Source: Chloroflexota bacterium
GTDB lineage: Bacteria; Chloroflexota; Anaerolineae; 4572-78
DNA length: 38,622 nt
Assembly (NCBI GenBank): GCA_011192195.1
Contig: DUEH01000004.1
Coordinates: 1 to 38,622 of the forward strand
Reading direction: 5' to 3'
The number at the start of each line of letters is the position of its first letter. The stretch's first letter is position 1. A model generated the notes under the pieces. It saw only the letters and a list, made by a program, of their open reading frames with translations. It had not been told where the DNA came from and did no database searches. The translations under genes and the position numbers were made by a program. Shown one piece after another: positions 34,610 to 38,622 of the stretch.

Positions 34610-36451
34610 CTATATTACCAGCTCATCAAGCCCCAACTCGGTCAGTTTTTGCGCCGATGGGCGACCACTTTCCCAATCCCAATCTCGATGAGCGTAATAT
34701 TCTTTGAGCATTAGCTGCCAATCGGGCACAAAGCCATCGGTGGGGCCGCTGGCGAGAGGGGTATTCAAGAGGATGGGCATTACTTCATCCTGCCGAGGCT
34801 TCAATCCCAGTTTTAGATTGAGCAGGCGTTTCAGGTTAAAGATGCGCTCTCCGCCAAGAACCAACTCATCCAGCGATATTTCTTTCCCCAAAATCGCTTG
34901 AAAAGTCTCCGGCAATACTTGCAGGTTTACATTGACAAAGACGCAACAACCGCAAGCATCCACCATCGAGCGATAATCCTGATGCTTTGCCACCAGCGGC
35001 GCTTTGCCCGCTTCCTGGCGGTGGTCATCAGAGACAATCCCCAATTGATCAAAGGTATGCCCTGTTTCCACAAAATAGAAATCGCTTTTGTTGTGGCAAG
35101 CCCCTCTGGGCGAGGTGAGATAAACCAGGGCCATCCCGCTGAAAGCGCGGGGGTCATGCATGCCGGGGTCCATTCCGTTGACCTGCACCGCCAGTCCGGG
35201 CGCGTTAAAATGTTCTTCCATTGCGCGCACGCCGTCGGCCAAAATGTCGCCAAAGCCGTCGCGAACGGCGATTTTTTTCAGCAATTCAATAGTTTGGGCA
35301 GGATTGCCCCATTCCACCGTTTCGCCCTTGCTGTCTGCGGAAGACAGGTAGCCTTGCTCGCTGAGCCAGGCGGCAAAGCCAATGACCGCTCCGGCGCTGA
35401 TGACATCCATTCCCGCCGAATCGCATATCCAGTCGAAATAGGAGACGGCTTTCAGGTCTTCAATCAGCAGGTTTGACCCCAGTGAGGCGACGGCTTCGTA
35501 TTCCGGGCCATCCGTTGTACCCAGCGCGTAGGGATCATCTTCGCCTTCGATGGTCACTTCGCTGCCGCATTGCACGGTGCAGCCCCAGCAGCCCGTGCTG
35601 CCGGTACGAATGGACATTGACATTGCCGCGCCGCTCAGGTTCAACGCGCCTTCGTAATCGCCCTCTGTCCAGTATTTGGCGGGCAAGGAGCCGACCATCT
35701 GGAAGTATTCCAGCCCGCTGGCAGTTCCCAGGTCTTTGAGGAGATCGGCGGCAAAGTCTGCTTTGATGTGCGCCATTGCTTTGCGAAAGGCCAGATTGAC
35801 CGCTTCTTTGTCTGATACGGGAATTAGTCCCTTACCACGAATGGCGATGGCTTTGAGCTTTTTAGACCCCATTACCGCGCCCATGCCGGCGCGTCCGGCG
35901 GCGCGCGCGTCGGCGTTCATAATGGAGGCAAAACGAACCAGGTTTTCGCCCGCCGGGCCAATGCAAGCCACGCGAGTGCGCGAGTCTCCGGATTCGGCGA
36001 TGATTTCGTTTTGGGTTTGATAGGTGTCCAATCCCCACAGGTGTTCGGCGGGACGCAGTTTTGGCGGCAGGCCTTCACGAATGAGCAGGTAGACCGGCGT
36101 GGGCGATTGCCCGGTGATGATGATGCCGTCGTAGCCCGCTCGTTTTAGTTCGTGTCCGGTGTAGCCGCCCGCGCTGGATTCGCCAAAGAGGCCGGTAAGC
36201 GGGCTTTTGGAGATGAAGGCGTGCCTGGAAGCGGAAGGGGTGCGCGTGCCGGTCAGTGGGCCGGTCATCATAATCAGGGGGTTGTCTGGCCCCAGCGGAT
36301 CGGTGGCGGCGTCAACCATATCAAAGAGATAGCGCGCGCCCAGTCCGCTGTTACCGATGAATTGTTCGGCCCAGTCTTGATTCAACGCTTCATCGCGCAG
36401 TTTGCCCGTACTCAGGTTCACGTGGAGAATTTTTTCCAGATAGCCGTTCAT
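34610..36451 (-). CDS. aldehyde ferredoxin oxidoreductase family (tungsten/Mo-pterin)
   Basis: NGYLEKILHVNLSTGKL, GLGARYLFDMV, RAAGRAGMGAVMGSKKLKAIAIRG, STGCWGCTVQCG Fe-S motif. Confidence 0.94.
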   Translation of the reverse strand: MNGYLEKILHVNLSTGKLRDEALNQDWAEQFIGNSGLGARYLFDMVDAATDPLGPDNPLIMMTGPLTGTRTPSASRHAFISKSPLTGLFGESSAGGYTGHELKRAGYDGIIITGQSPTPVYLLIREGLPPKLRPAEHLWGLDTYQTQNEIIAESGDSRTRVACIGPAGENLVRFASIMNADARAAGRAGMGAVMGSKKLKAIAIRGKGLIPVSDKEAVNLAFRKAMAHIKADFAADLLKDLGTASGLEYFQMVGSLPAKYWTEGDYEGALNLSGAAMSMSIRTGSTGCWGCTVQCGSEVTIEGEDDPYALGTTDGPEYEAVASLGSNLLIEDLKAVSYFDWICDSAGMDVISAGAVIGFAAWLSEQGYLSSADSKGETVEWGNPAQTIELLKKIAVRDGFGDILADGVRAMEEHFNAPGLAVQVNGMDPGMHDPRAFSGMALVYLTSPRGACHNKSDFYFVETGHTFDQLGIVSDDHRQEAGKAPLVAKHQDYRSMVDACGCCVFVNVNLQVLPETFQAILGKEISLDELVLGGERIFNLKRLLNLKLGLKPRQDEVMPILLNTPLASGPTDGFVPDWQLMLKEYYAHRDWDWESGRPSAQKLTELGLDELVI

Positions 36452-36509
36452 TGATGCTCCTTGCAAGCTTTTAGCGGTCAGTTTTCAGCTTTTAGCTGAC
36501 CGCTGAAAG

Positions 36510-37676
36510 CTAAAAATCAATATCCTTGCCCTGGTAGGCGTAGCGGAAGAGTTGGGTGGTTTCGTTGGTGTCGGGGATACGGCTGCCCATGACAATGACG
36601 GAATCGGCTTCGGCAAAGGCGACAAGTTGGGCCAGCGCGGCTTCAAATTCCTCCGCTGAGGCGTCAATGGTCTCTTTAATGCTCAAGGGTTGTCCTACGG
36701 CAACAGAAAGTTCTTGAATAGCCTTTATCAGACTATCTGCGCCTTCTTTGGGTGTGGCGGCGGGCAGGCCCAGAAAGCGGCTTAGTTCGTGGAAACGGGT
36801 TTCGCCGGGGTTGTTATCAGTGAATTGGATGGTGTAGGGTAGAAAAAGGGCCACGGCTCTGCCGTGCGGCACGTGGAAGACGGCTCCCAAACTATGCCCC
36901 AACGAGTGCGCCAGAGCGGGCATGGCGTTGCTAAAACTCAAGCCGGCCAGGGTGGCGGCGTTGTGCATCTTTTCGCGGGCTTCCATATCGTCGCCATTGG
37001 CAACGGCGCGGGGCAGATAGGTGAAGACCAGTTGCATAGCTTTTAAGGCCAGCCCGTCGCTGAAGTCATTGCGCAAACTGCAGGTGTAGGCTTCAATAGC
37101 GTGGGTCAGCGCGTCCAGACCGGTATCGGCGGTGAGGCGAGGGGGCATTTTTTGCGCCAGAAGCGGGTCAATAATGGCGATGTCCGGCAGCAGTTCCGGG
37201 GAACTAAGACCCATTTTACGCCCGTCGGGTTCTGAAATAACGGTAGCCCAGGTTGCTTCTGAGCCGGTTCCGCTGGTAGTGGGAATGGCGATGAGTCTGG
37301 CTTTGTCGCGCAGGTTCAGCGCTTCAAAGGGGTTTATGTCTTCCGGGGTCATATTCGGGTGAACATACATCACCCACATTGCCTTGGCTGCATCCATTGC
37401 CGACCCGCCGCCCAGCCCGACAATCCAGTCCGGTTCAAAGGCGCTCATTTCTTTGGCGCCTTTCATAATTGTGGCGGCGGAAGGTTCCGGTTCCACATCG
37501 CTGAAGGTCTGGCAGCTTATACCGGCTTGCGCAAAATACTCGCTGATCAGGTCTACAAAGCCCAATTTGACCATCATTGGGTCTGCGACAATAAAAGCGC
37601 GGTTCCCGCCAAGGGTTTCCAGATGCTCCAGCGCGTCTTCGCCAAAAATTATTTCAGGAGATCGAAAGTACCACAT
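36510..37676 (-). CDS. iron-containing alcohol dehydrogenase
   Basis: VGLGGGSAMDAAKAMWV, AIPTTSGTGSEAT, DALTHAIEAYTC, ALAHSLGHSLGAVFHVPHGRAVA. Confidence 0.95.
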   Translation of the reverse strand: MWYFRSPEIIFGEDALEHLETLGGNRAFIVADPMMVKLGFVDLISEYFAQAGISCQTFSDVEPEPSAATIMKGAKEMSAFEPDWIVGLGGGSAMDAAKAMWVMYVHPNMTPEDINPFEALNLRDKARLIAIPTTSGTGSEATWATVISEPDGRKMGLSSPELLPDIAIIDPLLAQKMPPRLTADTGLDALTHAIEAYTCSLRNDFSDGLALKAMQLVFTYLPRAVANGDDMEAREKMHNAATLAGLSFSNAMPALAHSLGHSLGAVFHVPHGRAVALFLPYTIQFTDNNPGETRFHELSRFLGLPAATPKEGADSLIKAIQELSVAVGQPLSIKETIDASAEEFEAALAQLVAFAEADSVIVMGSRIPDTNETTQLFRYAYQGKDIDF

Positions 37677-37690
37677 AACTTACTCCTTTT

Positions 37691-37760
37691 TTAATGAACA
37701 ATGAAAAATGAACAGTGAAGAGTGAAAAATTATTCATTATTCACTGTTCATTATTCACTG
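37691..37760. repeat. Heptamer inverted tandem repeat
   Basis: atgaacaatgaaaaatgaacagtgaagagtgaaaaattattcattattcactgttcattattcactg. Confidence 0.93.
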
Positions 37761-37764
37761 AATT

Positions 37765-38184
37765 TTAGAAGGGAAATTCGGTAGGCACAAAGGTGGCGCA
37801 GTGAACCAGTTCATTGGATGCTTTAACGTTGCGCATAATTTTAGCCATGTTGCCGGTCAGTTTAAGTTTACGGGTGAGCATTGCTTTGATGGGGTCAAGA
37901 CCGTCGTCAATGACTTCTTTGAAAGTTTTCACGCTGCCGCGAAATTCAAATTCAGGCTTGAAGTCATCTTTGTTTTCGGCGCGAAGCGCTTTTCGACATT
38001 CGCCGTGCCACAGGTCAAGATAAACGTATCGGTCTTCATCCAGAGAGCTTCCTTTGGCTTCTACCACAAAGTAGATGTCGCCTTCCCAGGCTTTAGCGGC
38101 TTCGGCGTAGGCTTTGCTGTTGTTCAACTCTTCGCATAAGCGTTTAGCCCATTCATCGGTACCAAATAAAATTTTGTCAGACAT
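37765..38184 (-). CDS. SCP2 sterol-binding-like domain protein
   Basis: MSDKILFGTDEWAKRLCEELNNSKAYAEAAKAWEGDIYFVVEA...FRGSVKTFKEVIDDGLDPIKAMLTRKLKLTGNMAKIMRN; RBS GGAGG. Confidence 0.75.
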   Translation of the reverse strand: MSDKILFGTDEWAKRLCEELNNSKAYAEAAKAWEGDIYFVVEAKGSSLDEDRYVYLDLWHGECRKALRAENKDDFKPEFEFRGSVKTFKEVIDDGLDPIKAMLTRKLKLTGNMAKIMRNVKASNELVHCATFVPTEFPF

Positions 38185-38231
38185 AGAATTCCTCCATACA
38201 AGGTGAGTAAAATTGTGGGTAGTCAAGGTGA

Positions 38232-38285
38232 TGACGCATCGCGTTAAACGCAATTGTAACACACTGCGTCACAGGTGTCAATTGG
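38232..38285 (-). promoter_or_regulatory. Promoter TTGACA-N17-TACAAT (minus strand) with operator-like sites TGACGCAGTGTGTTA and TAACGCGATGCGTCA
   Basis: Minus strand reads ttgacacctgtgacgcagtgtgttacaattgcgtttaacgcgatgcgtca; same layout as 32509-32562. Confidence 0.85.
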
Positions 38286-38317
38286 CGCTTCAGCGGCGCA
38301 ACTGAGGGGCGGGGCGT

Positions 38318-38620
38318 CTATTGCTCAGGGTTCAAGAGCAAAATATATCCGCGCCGGGGGATAGTTTTTAGATGAGTTGGGTTTTTAGGGTCTGGCTCAA
38401 TTTTTTTTCTTAAGTTTTTGACGTGCATTCTTACCAGATCAGGGCTGCCGGTGCCGGGCGGGTAGTCCCAAATTTTTTGCAAAAGTTGCTCGCTGGCAAA
38501 GACTTTCCCCGGATGGATCATAAAATAATGGAGCAGGTCAAATTCAATTGGCGTGAGGCGGCGGACGCCGGTTTGGGTTGTTACCTGAAAAGTTTCGTAG
38601 TTCAGGCTTAGGCCGCTTTG
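38318..38620 (-). CDS. OmpR/PhoB-type winged-helix DNA-binding domain (response regulator C-terminus), truncated at window edge
   Basis: QSGLSLNYETFQVTTQTGVRRLTPIEFDLLHYFMIHPGKVFASEQLLQKIWDYPPGTGSPDLVRMHVKNLRKKIEPDPKNPTHLKTIPRRGYILLL. Confidence 0.85.
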   Translation of the reverse strand, partial: QSGLSLNYETFQVTTQTGVRRLTPIEFDLLHYFMIHPGKVFASEQLLQKIWDYPPGTGSPDLVRMHVKNLRKKIEPDPKNPTHLKTIPRRGYILLLNPEQ

Positions 38621-38622
38621 TT

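Noticed and set aside
1-38622. tRNA or rRNA genes
   Set aside because: No cloverleaf with GGTTCRANTCC-type T arm or rRNA-like conserved stretches recognised by eye; tRNAscan-SE/barrnap would be decisive.
1-38622. Prophage or integrated conjugative element
   Set aside because: No integrase, terminase, capsid, relaxase or transposase genes seen; gene content is metabolic.

Overview
The window looks like a bacterial chromosome segment, probably Chloroflexota-like judging from gene content and style; this is inference, as I could run no search. It is gene dense and carries: a FetAB-type ABC transporter with miaA; a patatin-like protein; a bactofilin; two oligopeptide-type ABC transporter sets; pcm; a zinc-ribbon/Nudix/GNAT protein; a nucleoside salvage cluster (amidohydrolase-CYTH fusion, PNP, DeoC, deoxynucleoside kinase); a thiolase; DUF4058; a DAO oxidoreductase; an ABM and a UroD-like protein; a PIN-domain toxin-antitoxin-like pair leading into MoxR-DUF58-DUF4129; an archaeal-type HMG-CoA module (class II HMGR, HMG-CoA synthase, thiolase, DUF35); phasin and PhaR-phasin-like genes; an SRPBCC protein; and a minus-strand SCP2/Fe-ADH/AOR block. 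The signals most worth following up are: (1) two near-identical promoter/operator cassettes, TTGACA-N4-TGACGCASTGTGT-TAYAAT, about 5.7 kb apart, linking the phasin gene to the SCP2-ADH-AOR genes as a likely regulon; (2) an orphan structured RNA at about 4209-4316 resembling the HEARO/IscB omega-RNA family with no IscB ORF nearby; (3) many intergenic 7-8 bp degenerate tandem repeats arranged as inverted repeats, which often provide or abut the stop codons of flanking genes; (4) several small palindromic or MITE-like families with more than one copy in the window.
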